Source: Psychroflexus sediminis (lineage in GTDB: Bacteria; Bacteroidota; Bacteroidia; Flavobacteriales; Flavobacteriaceae). From it: a stretch of 64,000 nucleotides of DNA. Below are positions 1-8,345 of this stretch, piece after piece (the stretch's first letter is position 1; every line of letters starts with the position of its first letter). Location: the NCBI RefSeq assembly GCF_900099815.1, contig NZ_FNCW01000002.1:248001-312000 (forward strand), given 5' to 3'. The translations under genes and the position numbers were made by a program. The notes under the pieces were generated by a model. That model was not told where the DNA came from and searched no databases. It saw nothing but the letters and a program-made list of their open reading frames with translations.

Positions 1-66
1 CTGGTTAATGTCTTTTATCGAATAAAGGCAAAATAAAGAAACGAATTGATTATAAACCCCTGTGTT

Positions 67-771
67 ATGAGAACCTTAAGGCCTTATTTCTGTATTTTTT
101 TTGTATTTCTGTTGCTTTCCTGCGGAAAGACTACCGATAAGAAAGCAGAGCAAACATCAGCGGAAAGCCCTGAAACAGAAACCCGGGCTGAGGTTGAAGA
201 AAAAAACGTGATTCTTTTCTTCGGAAACAGCTTGACGGCTGGAATGGGCCTGGAGCTTTCTGAGGCATTTCCGGCACGTATTCAGCATAGGCTTGACTCT
301 CTGGGTTATGATTATGAAGTGGTGAATGCAGGACTAAGCGGTGAAACAACAGCCAGCGGGAAAAACAGAATCGACTGGGTTTTAAACCAGGATGTGGATG
401 TTTTTGTTTTGGAGCTGGGAGCTAACGATGGTTTACGCGGAATACCTATCGAGGAAACCCGGGAAAATCTTCAGGATATCATCAACACGGTAAGGGCGAA
501 AAATCCCGAGACCAAAATTATCCTCGCCGGAATGCAGATCCCACCGAATATGGGAGAAAGCTACACCACCGATTTTAGAAACATTTTCCCAGACCTTGCC
601 GAAAAAAACAATGTGGATCTTATTCCATTCCTCCTGGAGGGGGTTGCCGGAGATCCTGAATTAAACCAGCAGGATGGCATACACCCCACCGCCGAAGGCT
701 ATAAAATTGTGGCCGACAACGTGTGGGATGTATTAAAGGACAACCTGGTTAAAAAGGGAGTCAAACCCTGA
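67..771 (+). CDS. GDSL/SGNH-family esterase, lipoprotein
   Basis: Predicted SGNH hydrolase of the TesA/arylesterase type, about 234 residues. The N-terminus is a lipoprotein signal with a lipobox ending LLLSC, so it is probably anchored in the envelope. The SGNH blocks are readable: GNSLTAG (block I, Asn replacing the Asp of the classical GDSL motif, which is common in relatives), GLSGETTASG (block II), LGANDG (block III) and DGIHPTAEGY with the catalytic Asp and His (block V). The ATG at 67 is preferred because it starts directly at the signal peptide; an in-frame TTG at 46 would add seven unhelpful residues. Substrate unknown; acyl-ester or lysophospholipid hydrolysis is the family expectation. 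Confidence 0.9.
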   Translation: MRTLRPYFCIFFVFLLLSCGKTTDKKAEQTSAESPETETRAEVEEKNVILFFGNSLTAGMGLELSEAFPARIQHRLDSLGYDYEVVNAGLSGETTASGKNRIDWVLNQDVDVFVLELGANDGLRGIPIEETRENLQDIINTVRAKNPETKIILAGMQIPPNMGESYTTDFRNIFPDLAEKNNVDLIPFLLEGVAGDPELNQQDGIHPTAEGYKIVADNVWDVLKDNLVKKGVKP

Positions 772-777
772 ATTCGT

Positions 778-1176
778 TTATGCTATGCTTGCTGAAACAA
801 TGGCAACGACGATAAGCAATAACATGAGCCAGAACCAGATACCAACAGCAACTGCAGGCTCAGCCGGTTCTGTAGGAGTTCTTTCAGTTCTGCTGTAAAA
901 CTCTTCATATCTTTTTCTATCCACTCGGGTAGGCGTAGCGGCTGAAAGAATTAAGGCAAATAGGAGTCCTACGAATAAGAAATCAAACCAGGCGATGTTC
1001 CAGTAAACCGGCCCAACCGGATCTGAAATTACGGAAATTAACCAAATTCCGCCGATCAGGACAAGTAAATAAGCCCAAAAAGAGCCCCAGGGTCCTCTGA
1101 CGCTGAAGCCGTAAAAGAATAAAGCTCCAATAAAAAGTGCGGTTACAAAAATTCCAATTAACTCAATCCAGTCCAT
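778..1176 (-). CDS. small multi-span membrane protein, unknown function
   Basis: 132 residues, not recognised. It shows four hydrophobic stretches: near residues 3-22, 33-50, 60-82 and a C-terminal one from about 110 to the end. Between the third and fourth lies a charged loop containing RVDRKRYEEFY and a Thr/Glu/Pro-rich stretch. It converges tail-to-tail with the upstream esterase with a gap of only 6 bases. No catalytic motif is visible. It is probably an inner-membrane protein; any further function would be a guess. Confidence 0.7.
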   Translation of the reverse strand: MDWIELIGIFVTALFIGALFFYGFSVRGPWGSFWAYLLVLIGGIWLISVISDPVGPVYWNIAWFDFLFVGLLFALILSAATPTRVDRKRYEEFYSRTERTPTEPAEPAVAVGIWFWLMLLLIVVAIVSASIA

Positions 1177-1539
1177 AAGTTTAGTTTTTAGTTAAAATTA
1201 ATAATTGTTCACTTAATATTACTAATTACAGACGTACCTCCCGACGGCTGGATTCGTTTTAACATCAAAATAACGCCTTCATGGTTTTTTTCTAAAATTT
1301 CATAATACACTAGCCGATCTCTAAAACAGGTTATGTATTTTTCTTTTGATTTTGGCCCCTGTCATCCTTTATACTTTGCAATACATTGCTTAGCGTTTCA
1401 CTTTAGCTTGATGTTTACAGTGGGTTAGGATGAGTTCTGAAGGACACCTAAATGATTCGGGATTTGGGTGCTCAATGCCTGCAAAGCCATCAGGTCAACT
1501 ACAACTCTTACTTCAGACCAGGTATAAGGCTCATGCTTA
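1177..1539. other. intergenic, possible gene remnant
   Basis: About 360 bases without a convincing gene. On the minus strand, directly behind the gasdermin-like gene, an open frame without a good start runs from about 1550 to a stop at 1425-1427 and contains the residues EPYTWSEVRVVVDLM. This could be the head of a deleted partner gene, but it is too short to identify. Confidence 0.3.
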
Positions 1540-2241
1540 TTAGAAGAAGCGTCTGTTATCTGTCACCAGATTTGTATTGATAAAATGACCCATATCGAAG
1601 TCTATCCGATCTGCTTTTACGGCCACAGGAAAGTAATTACTCCCAATCGAAACCATTTTTAATTCACTTTCACTCTTCCTTAAAAAATCTAATTTACCCT
1701 CAGCTGCTTGATTTAGGCTCGCCACCAAATCAGCCTCGATAGCAAAATCGGTTTCAATTTCAACCACCAGATTTTTTGCTAATAATGTACCGGAAATTAC
1801 CAAAATATTTCTTCTATTGGCATTTTGGAGAAGAGTTCTATTGGGGTGTAAAAAATCGGAGCTGGCCAGATAGTTTTGAATTTCTCCTATGGGTACCTCC
1901 TTGGTGATGGAATTATCATAACTGATGCTTACTTTTTTTCCGGAGCTTATCTTTGCTGAAATTTCAAAAGCTCCAAGACCGATTGAGTTTAAAATATCTT
2001 CCAGCATGGAAACACCAATATTGAAACTGTATTCATCTTTGGTGGCTGAGGTCACATGCAAAGCTGTATTGACGACTTCATTCATTTTAGCCTCGCTGGT
2101 GAAGGCATGCTGGATGTGCGAATAATAAAGCTGCACATCATTAAATGGTTTTTTTAACCACAGCTGTAAGAGTTTGTGATTTCTAACGGGACCTTCAATA
2201 AGATCGTAGCCTTGGTTTCTTAGTGTTTTTGTAAGATTCAT
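1540..2241 (-). CDS. gasdermin-like protein (putative bacterial gasdermin)
   Basis: 233 residues. The order of elements follows what I know of bacterial gasdermins: an N-terminal helix 'LRNQGYDLIEGP', a segment reading NIGVSMLEDILNSIGLGA that matches the family's 'L..G...L..LLG.LG' helix, a strand 'KKVSISYDNSI' resembling the family's VxFxFxDV strand, an ILVISGTLLAKNLVV strand, and a final IGSNYFPVAVKADRI strand like the '..PLVFAFKAVR' end of the pore-forming domain. Known members are held inactive by a short C-terminal tail, cut by a neighbouring protease, and then form membrane pores that kill infected cells. Here the tail would be about 15-20 residues. No protease gene adjoins it and I see no cysteine near the N-terminus for the reported palmitoylation. 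Recognition is by pattern only; a search or a fold prediction would decide. Confidence 0.55.
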   Translation of the reverse strand: MNLTKTLRNQGYDLIEGPVRNHKLLQLWLKKPFNDVQLYYSHIQHAFTSEAKMNEVVNTALHVTSATKDEYSFNIGVSMLEDILNSIGLGAFEISAKISSGKKVSISYDNSITKEVPIGEIQNYLASSDFLHPNRTLLQNANRRNILVISGTLLAKNLVVEIETDFAIEADLVASLNQAAEGKLDFLRKSESELKMVSIGSNYFPVAVKADRIDFDMGHFINTNLVTDNRRFF

Positions 2242-2648
2242 TTTGGTTAGGTTTAAAAGTTTATAGCATCACTTATCTTTTTAAATCAGAAGGCCAGCCA
2301 TTCATCACGGGGCTTATACCTGCTGGTCCCCAGGTTAATGTGCCTGAATTCCAAAACCACTTTTCAAAATTAATTCCATCCCGCCAGTCAGTCAAGACCG
2401 CTTGTCTTTCGAACTTTTAAAAATACGATAAATTTAGATTATTTTAAATATTTAACACCAAAACGAATAAAAAACGAATAAAAATAGATATATGTTATTA
2501 AATAACTCGTGAAGAAGCCTGTTTAAGATCGGGATCGGGTACAGGTGAAAGTCTTAGCCTTTGTTTAGTCCTGAAGCTTTGGGAGAAATTTGATGCAGAA
2601 GCAGAGAAGAGCAAGCAATTACTTATAGCCATGATTAGCGAACGCATT
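2242..2648. other. intergenic, no gene seen
   Basis: About 400 bases with scattered stops in all frames. An A/T-rich stretch at 2430-2500 may hold the promoter of the gasdermin-like gene. No RNA gene or repeat was recognised. Confidence 0.5.
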
Positions 2649-3182
2649 TTATTCCTTAGTCAAAAACTCAGTCACTACAGAGCTTTTTTCAGATTCCATT
2701 TCGCAAGTCCAGCTATCTATCCACCATCTTCCATTTTCATAATGGAGTTGAATGCTATTTAATCCTCTGATTCGGGATTCAGTGTTCGGATCAGTTCGTA
2801 TTTCAAAGGCACTCCAAACTTGTGCAATATTTCCATATTTACTAACTATTCTTTTAAGTTCCTTTTCATAGAAATCCTCTTTGGGTGATAATGCTATCGG
2901 GATATATTCCGCTTCAAGGGGATGTGATTCTGCTTTTCCGTTTTCGTCCAGTCTTGTTATAACGGCATTCTCTGAATGAATATATTTATCTCTTTTAAAC
3001 TCCCAGGGCTCACTGCCAGATCCAGATACAACATCATAATAGGCATTTATTATTGCATCTACCGATTTTACGTCTTCCGCATATTCCTGGGTAATTTGTC
3101 CGAAAACCGAATTACAGGTGAAAATTATGCCTATTGCTGTAAGAATTACTATGTTCATATCGGGTGGTTTTGAAATTTTCAC
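2649..3182 (-). CDS. secreted NTF2-like (SnoaL-fold) protein
   Basis: 177 residues with a signal peptide ending near VFGQ. The body fits an NTF2-like alpha+beta cone: helix 'SVDAIINAYYDVVSG', a 'YIHSENAVI' strand, and the closing strands 'GLNSIQLHYENGRWWI' and 'DSWTCEME'. Proteins of this kind are common in Flavobacteriaceae, often annotated nuclear transport factor 2 family, with no settled substrate. An internal ATG at 3158 gives an equally good signal peptide and may be the true start. It stands alone, with several hundred bases on either side of mostly non-coding DNA. Confidence 0.7.
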   Translation of the reverse strand: MKISKPPDMNIVILTAIGIIFTCNSVFGQITQEYAEDVKSVDAIINAYYDVVSGSGSEPWEFKRDKYIHSENAVITRLDENGKAESHPLEAEYIPIALSPKEDFYEKELKRIVSKYGNIAQVWSAFEIRTDPNTESRIRGLNSIQLHYENGRWWIDSWTCEMESEKSSVVTEFLTKE

Positions 3183-3349
3183 CTCGGCTTTTGGTTAAAC
3201 ACTTTTGACCTTTAAAGTGAGTTAGCTTTCTCCTGGTAAAGTAGCTAAAATCACTGAAAGAAGCTTTCCTGACCCACTCCCTCTGGAATATAGCAGGTCC
3301 TGGCTACAGTTTGAGTAATAGAGTTAATAGTAATCACTTATATGGTTTT

Positions 3350-4196
3350 TTAGTTGGCAAAGCGTTTAAAAAATTGTTCTGTATCCTTTAGATCCTGTAG
3401 TCCCAGAATCCAGCAGACTTCAGCAAGATCTGAAAAATCCAGGCCTCCGGCTAAAATAGACTCATTGGTATAGCGTCCTTCTTTACCATTGTATTTATTG
3501 GCTAAATCCACGGCGAGCTGCCATATTTCAGTCAAGGCCGGATCGGTAATGTAGTGCTCCCAGTGGGTGAAGTCCGGGTCACGAAATCCGGGAGTTCCGT
3601 TTCCGACCCCATTACCATCCGGTATTTTTACATAATCCGTAACTCGTTTCACGAAATCCAGCTTTTCAGGTGTGGTTACCTCTTCATTCCATTCGGCATG
3701 TTGAACCACATGTATTCTTTTCGAGGTTTCTATTTCAGGCAGGTCCTTTTGAACAGCATGTACAAGTTCAGCGGAAAAATCCGACTGTCCCGCATCGGCA
3801 ATCCATACGTCCCCGCCCTGTAATAGGGTTTGTATGGCCAGTGATTTTTACGGTTTCAACAGCCCCTTTCCAGTTAGAATGAGCGTTTGTCCAGTTCTCT
3901 CCAAAGGCGAGCTGAAACAGCGCATTGGGGGGCACATACAAGCCCTCCTGCATGCCATAAGTGCCGGCGACTGCATGATAATTTAGTTTTGAATAGGCCG
4001 GATTGAACATCAATGTCTTAAAAGCGGCGACAGTATGAAGGTCATCTACATCCGTTTTACAGTCAAATTGTACCACTAACAGGTCTTTTTCTATAATGAA
4101 ACGTCCTGCTTGCGGAAAACGCTTATCCGTGGCACTGCTGCTGATTACGAGTAAAACAGGCAGTATGGCAATACATAGGAATGCTTTATATTTCAT
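3350..4196 (-). pseudogene. nucleoside-hydrolase-like secreted protein, frameshifted
   Basis: One gene broken into two frames. The first part (4196 down to about 3832) has a signal peptide and a DCKTDVDDLHTVAAF segment resembling the DxDxxxDD calcium/ribose-binding motif of nucleoside hydrolase-fold proteins. The second part (to 3350) continues as GGDVWIADAGQSDFSAELVH and runs to a clean stop. Removing one A from the AAA run at 3829-3831 (minus strand) joins them smoothly as ITGHTTLLQGGDVW, giving about 282 residues. This is therefore a single-base insertion: a recent pseudogene or a sequencing error. The start overlaps the end of the upstream membrane gene by 11 bases, so the two were probably co-translated. 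Confidence 0.7.
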
Positions 4197-5259
4197 AATT
4201 CGTTCTCAGGTTTTTATTCCGAAGCTTATCTTTCTTTGTATAAATTAGATGTGCTAAGGCTTTATTTATTTGATTTTCAAATTCAATTGTATCGTCTACG
4301 TAGAATGCTAAATTTTTATACTTTCTTTTTATCCCGTAAAGCCCGGTCAGTTCGTTTTCTTTTTTCAAGCGGATTATGATGTTGTGGCTTTCCAGTTCAC
4401 CAAAAAGTGATAATTTTCGGGTTTCCTTATCTGGCTCTATATCTTTTGATGACACTTCAAGGCTGTCAATATCTTGTAGGCCGATAGTTGTTTCCGTCAT
4501 GATTCCATAACGAAGGTGAAGTCGGTCTTTCTCCAGGGATATGGGTCTTTTAAACATCGATTTTAAGAACCCGAAAATCTGAATTCCTGAATACATACTC
4601 AAAAATGTCAAAATCCAGGCCGCTACATCGCTCCATTTTGAAAGTAAAATATGAATTGCAGCGGTCTCAATTGCTACCAGGAATAGAGTTACAATCAGCA
4701 AGGCAATTGTTCCGCTGTCTTTGTGGTAGGAAAATTCATTGGCTTTCAATTCTCGTCTTTTCCAGTTAATAAAACCATAGTAAAACACCGCAATTTCAGT
4801 AACTACGGGCATAACCGCTTTTTGGGGCAGAATGTCGTAACAGGTTTCTTTCAAAGTTGTAAAAAAATCAAATGTTGATTTTTCATTTTCCTTAAATTTT
4901 ATAATTGCTTTTCTAAGCTTGCAAAAGACATAGCTAAATACAGCTAACTCCAGAAAAGGGAGTATCCAGGTTTTAAAATATTCAAGGTATTGCTGATCTT
5001 CCTTTGGGAGGAAAAAGGACCCCATTAAAAGTCCGATGATCAGAACAAGAATCACTGTTGTTTTAGGAATTTTAGACCTTCGAATTAGCAGAAAATAAAT
5101 CAGCGGAACAGTCAGCAACAGGTCTGCTGTAATGGCCATAACCAAAGTCTCATTTGCCGCCAGAACCGGTGATTTCATCACTAAAATCAGGATCCCTAAA
5201 AGACCTAAGGGTATTCCAAAATTTAACAGGTTTCTGTTTAAAGCTAATGTTCTATGCAT
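4186..5259 (-). CDS. multi-span membrane protein, unknown
   Basis: 357 residues, not recognised as a named family. The first 125 residues form about four membrane spans. A soluble stretch follows, then a further pair of spans at about residues 180-230. The C-terminal 120 residues look like a small beta domain ('LEKDRLHLRYGIMTETTIGLQDIDSLEV') reminiscent of bacterial PH-like domains found in membrane proteins. Its stop overlaps the start of the frameshifted hydrolase-like gene, and it lies 15 bases downstream of the DUF6090 gene, so the three form a likely operon. Confidence 0.65.
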   Translation of the reverse strand: MHRTLALNRNLLNFGIPLGLLGILILVMKSPVLAANETLVMAITADLLLTVPLIYFLLIRRSKIPKTTVILVLIIGLLMGSFFLPKEDQQYLEYFKTWILPFLELAVFSYVFCKLRKAIIKFKENEKSTFDFFTTLKETCYDILPQKAVMPVVTEIAVFYYGFINWKRRELKANEFSYHKDSGTIALLIVTLFLVAIETAAIHILLSKWSDVAAWILTFLSMYSGIQIFGFLKSMFKRPISLEKDRLHLRYGIMTETTIGLQDIDSLEVSSKDIEPDKETRKLSLFGELESHNIIIRLKKENELTGLYGIKRKYKNLAFYVDDTIEFENQINKALAHLIYTKKDKLRNKNLRTNYEI

Positions 5260-5274
5260 AAGGTTAGCCTTTCG

Positions 5275-6114
5275 TTATTTTTCGATTTCTTCTTCAATCA
5301 GAGCGATTATGTTTTCAATTTTAAGTTTCACACCAAGAGACTGGTCGTTCGTGTAAGTCGTGTTAACAATCAATAAACTCAAAAAATCCTCAAAGTCAGG
5401 ATGGTTTAACAAGTCGGTAGGGTCACTTTGCGCGAATAATTCCTTTAGAGATTTTTGTTTCTTAAACTTGATTTGAGTCACCTTTTCTCTGAATTTTTCA
5501 TCATCCAGAAACTCTACATTCAATCGACCAATTTGATAGTGTTTTATTAAAAAGGGATAAAAACGCTCTTCAACCCAATTCACTATTATCGTTTCTTCTT
5601 CCCGTAATTCACTTAAAGAACTGGAGAATGCAGATATTTGTTCTCTTAACTCAGGATTGGTAAGCAGGTATAATCTTCTGGAATTTGTGAGGTCATTACT
5701 TACACCTAATGCCGGGTCAAAGGTTGGGCGTGTGATGGTTCTGGACAGGTAGCGATTGAGACTGTCGCTGCTAATCAGGTCAGTGTCCAGGTTGCTGTAA
5801 TCCACTAATTTAACAGAAGACGTTATGATTTCGTCCCGTATAAATATTTTACTGTTGAGCTGGTACAGATTGTTTTTATATTCTTCTAATAGCTGAGTTA
5901 AGATTTGTTTTTCCTGTTTGGCATTCTGTAGGTCCAGATTCCAGGTATTGATGGAAAGCGCAATTAAGATTCCGATAACCACAAGGATGATTTCACCTGT
6001 GGCATAAAGCAGGTATTTACCAAATTTACCTGCCCTGCCTGTCTCGCCGGCAGGCAGGGCAGGCGGGCTCTCAGCCAGTGTTTTTTGACGAATTTTTCTA
6101 AAGAATTTTATCAC
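5275..6114 (-). CDS. DUF6090-family membrane protein with palindrome-encoded insert
   Basis: 279 residues. The N-terminus has the characteristic MIKFFRKIRQ, then KYLLYATGEIILVVIGILIA as a single membrane span followed by a coiled-coil-like cytosolic or periplasmic domain. This architecture is very common in Flavobacteriaceae (DUF6090), often in multiple copies; no function is established. Between IRQKTLAE and KFGKYLLYA, where relatives run on directly in my recollection, there is an extra segment of about a dozen residues (PPALPAGETGRAG), encoded exactly by a 35-base palindrome at 6029-6063. The insertion keeps the frame, so the protein is probably still made. Confidence 0.75.
   Translation of the reverse strand: MIKFFRKIRQKTLAESPPALPAGETGRAGKFGKYLLYATGEIILVVIGILIALSINTWNLDLQNAKQEKQILTQLLEEYKNNLYQLNSKIFIRDEIITSSVKLVDYSNLDTDLISSDSLNRYLSRTITRPTFDPALGVSNDLTNSRRLYLLTNPELREQISAFSSSLSELREEETIIVNWVEERFYPFLIKHYQIGRLNVEFLDDEKFREKVTQIKFKKQKSLKELFAQSDPTDLLNHPDFEDFLSLLIVNTTYTNDQSLGVKLKIENIIALIEEEIEK
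6029..6063. repeat. palindromic mini-element inside DUF6090 gene
   Basis: Perfect 13-base arms cctgccctgcctg (6029-6041) and caggcagggcagg (6051-6063) around a 9-base loop. The same cctgcc...ggcagg design recurs at 10589-10614, 20948-20970 and elsewhere in the window, so this is a member of a dispersed palindrome family that here interrupts a coding region in frame. Confidence 0.75.
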
Positions 6115-6189
6115 TAGTCTTTCGTTTCGCTAAAGATATGATTTTTAATTCATTGGGATTGTCAGATTATGAAGCACAGCGGTTTAGGT

Positions 6190-6366
6190 ATAAATAGTTG
6201 CGTGTTTAAGCATTTATCTGTGGCGGAACATACCAAACTTAAAATCCGCGGGTCCCGAAATTTCGGGATTATGAAGTAGGCAAGAACCTGCCTGGCGGTA
6301 GACAGGGATAGCAAATAAGCCTTGAATTCCGCTAAGGAATTCAGCCGCAATGCGCTACACACATTA
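6190..6366 (-). repeat. degenerate attC-like site 7, left edge of cassette array
   Basis: Contains the inner-arm motif tgtggcgg near 6220 and a right side reading agccgcaatgcgctacac, resembling the inner and outer right arm of the better sites (ccgcc...tgcgctgtt). The outer core gctacacacatta at 6354 is a weak match to gttgcccaccatta, the start of the methyltransferase cassette on its right. It also holds a gcctgcctggcggtagacaggg palindrome remnant. A degenerate site is the best reading, with low certainty. No real gene is seen at 6115-6410. Confidence 0.35.
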
Positions 6367-6454
6367 TTGCTCTAACTTATTTGAATTATTATCTATCAAA
6401 TAATAGTAATTGGGAGAAAGGATTGTCTACCTTATAAAAAATGAAAACGAACCT

Positions 6455-7522
6455 ATGATTACTAGTAGTGAAGTAAATAAGCCAGAGCCTATTTTAATTA
6501 ATAAAGCCAAAAAAACATTTAAACAAGGAGCTAATGTTGAAAACACGATTGAATACTTAGTACAAGGTGAATTTATACTAATCAATGAGTTTTATAATGA
6601 TGGAATAGCTTTACTAAAGCATTTACATACCTATCTAAAGCGAAAACTCCCTGGTAAGTCTTTTAAGGATCAGCAAGATTATCGTTCAGAATACTTTAAA
6701 CTTTCAAATCTGATTTTAATAGAGATTACCGATCAAAAATTATGCGCAAAGAAATCACCCAGTATCGGCTGGTTAAAAAAAATTTATCCGGAAAACAACC
6801 ATTTCTATTTGACCTTTCCTCAAATACAAGGCTTGAATAGTGCCTGGCAATGGTATGAAAATGGAGTTTCTTTACCGGTGTTAAGAAACAAGTTACATCC
6901 ATATTATGGAATTTACTTTCCAACCCGTTTTGATCATTTAGTTCTTTTTGACAATTGGTTGAAACGCTATAAAGGTCCCAAAAAAACAGTTATTGAAGTT
7001 GGTGTTGGATGTGGTGTTTTAGCCTTACAAATGATACAACATGGCTTTCAAAAAGTTTATGCAACTGATATTAATCCTAATGCAATTATCGGATTGAAAG
7101 AGTTCATGGGAACCACTAAGCTTTCTCGAAAGATAGAGCTGGATTTGGGAAACCTTTTTGGTAAGTGGGAAAAACAGACAGAATTGATCGTGTTTAATCC
7201 ACCCTGGTTGCCAAAAAGTCATGATTTAGGAAGTATTGATGATGCTATTTATTATGATAAGACATTATTTTCTAATTTTTTTATTGCAGCAAAAAAACGA
7301 CTCTTACCTAAGGGGAAATTGGTAGTTATTTTCTCCAACTTAGCTCAAATAGCAAATTTAACAACGGAGCATCCAATAAAAAAAGAATTAGCTGCAGGGA
7401 ACAGGTTCCAATTGGAAAGATGCTTTAAAAAATCTGTAAAAACAGCTTCTACTAAAACAAAAAGAGGACATAATTTGCGTTCTCTGGAAGAAGTTGAACT
7501 TTGGGTACTGACAAATAGTTAA
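6455..7522 (+). CDS. class I SAM-dependent methyltransferase, cassette 7
   Basis: About 355 residues. The C-terminal half is a Rossmann methyltransferase: motif I VIEVGVGCGVLALQM, an acidic end of strand 2 in ATDIN, and NPPW as motif IV, the hallmark of N5-glutamine, adenine or rRNA guanine N-methyltransferases of the HemK/RsmC type. The N-terminal 170 residues are not recognised and may be a substrate-recognition domain. The ATG at 6455 is chosen; an in-frame TTG at 6410 is the alternative. It lies between attC-like sites 6 and 7 and, unlike the other cassette genes, is read on the plus strand, opposite to the array. Target unknown; a protein, RNA or DNA substrate are all possible. Confidence 0.75.
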   Translation: MITSSEVNKPEPILINKAKKTFKQGANVENTIEYLVQGEFILINEFYNDGIALLKHLHTYLKRKLPGKSFKDQQDYRSEYFKLSNLILIEITDQKLCAKKSPSIGWLKKIYPENNHFYLTFPQIQGLNSAWQWYENGVSLPVLRNKLHPYYGIYFPTRFDHLVLFDNWLKRYKGPKKTVIEVGVGCGVLALQMIQHGFQKVYATDINPNAIIGLKEFMGTTKLSRKIELDLGNLFGKWEKQTELIVFNPPWLPKSHDLGSIDDAIYYDKTLFSNFFIAAKKRLLPKGKLVVIFSNLAQIANLTTEHPIKKELAAGNRFQLERCFKKSVKTASTKTKRGHNLRSLEEVELWVLTNS

Positions 7523-7555
7523 AGCGTTATGATAACGGAGTAGTTCTTTAATGGT

Positions 7556-7657
7556 GGGCAACGGATCTCTAGTATGGCAACTAGCGTGTAAATATAAGAT
7601 TACCTTTTCAGTTTATCTTTTGAGTTTCTAAATATACCAAAACTTTAGATTTTGCCC
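7556..7657 (-). repeat. attC-like recombination site 6
   Basis: Imperfect palindrome between the two methyltransferase cassettes. On the minus strand it opens with GGGCAAA (7657-7651) and closes with core GTTGCCC (7562-7556). Arms: GGGCAA..ATCT..AGT on one side, GGGCAACGGATCTCTAGT read from the other. The opening core with its neighbour, TTTGCCCTTAAT on the plus strand, matches 10 of 12 positions of GTTGCCCATAAT, the start of the cassette that this site closes, as integron theory requires. Confidence 0.6.
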
Positions 7658-7676
7658 TTAATGGCCATTGGCTATA

Positions 7677-8317
7677 CTAGATTTTACCTAGTTTACTTTT
7701 TTTAAATACAATTCCAATCAGTCTCGGAATTGCATCCTTATTTTCTTTGTCAAACCATTCATTTAATTCCACCAATTTAAATCCGTTTTCAGTCGCTACG
7801 TCCAAATATTCCGAGATGTGGTGAACATAAGTTTCCAATTCCTGGGTTCCATTCTCAGTTTCGAATTTGGCTTTGCTTCCTGAATATTGTTTGAAGGGGT
7901 GAAGTTCACTGATGAATAATATCCCACCACTCTTTAATTTCTTATTCGCTTGAATGAAAACTAAATCTAAGTTTTGATATGTTCAAGAACTAAATTACAA
8001 GTTATTAAATCTGCAAAGTCATTCTCAATATTCCATTCCGCTGTTAAATCAGCTTTTCGAAATTCCACACGTTCGTTTTGAATTTTTGCTTTAGCTATAT
8101 TCAGCATTTCTTGCGAAAAGTCAATCCCTATAATCTTATCCGCTTTTTTTAACAGATAATTTGTGATTTTCCCTGTCCCATAACCTAATTCTATGATTTT
8201 TGAGAAGTCAAATTTATTGAGCGTTTCGATTGTTGACTTGGTGTCTAAATCTCTAGTTTTATTGGAGTTTGTATCGTATCGGTCAGCCCAAATGTTATAT
8301 GCTTTTTCAATATTCAT
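7677..8317 (-). pseudogene. class I SAM methyltransferase, frameshifted, cassette 6
   Basis: About 212 residues if repaired. Motif I reads KIIELGYGTGKITNYLL, followed by IIGIDFSQEMLNIA and DLITCNLVLEHI, a standard small-molecule methyltransferase of the UbiE/COQ5-like group (Methyltransf_11/25 type). The frame stops at 7967 after HIKT, but the next frame continues NLDLVFIQANKKLKSGG and on to RLIGIVFKK and a stop at 7677. Adding one A to the A4 run at 7972-7975 restores the whole gene, so a single-base deletion, transcriptional slippage or a read error is indicated. It fills the cassette between attC-like sites 5 and 6. Confidence 0.75.
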
Positions 8318-8345
8318 TTAAACGACATTGGTTTTTTAGTATTAT

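Noticed and set aside
6162-6362. 66-residue minus-strand ORF
   Set aside because: It runs through the degenerate attC-like site and a palindrome remnant, and the product resembles nothing; treated as chance.
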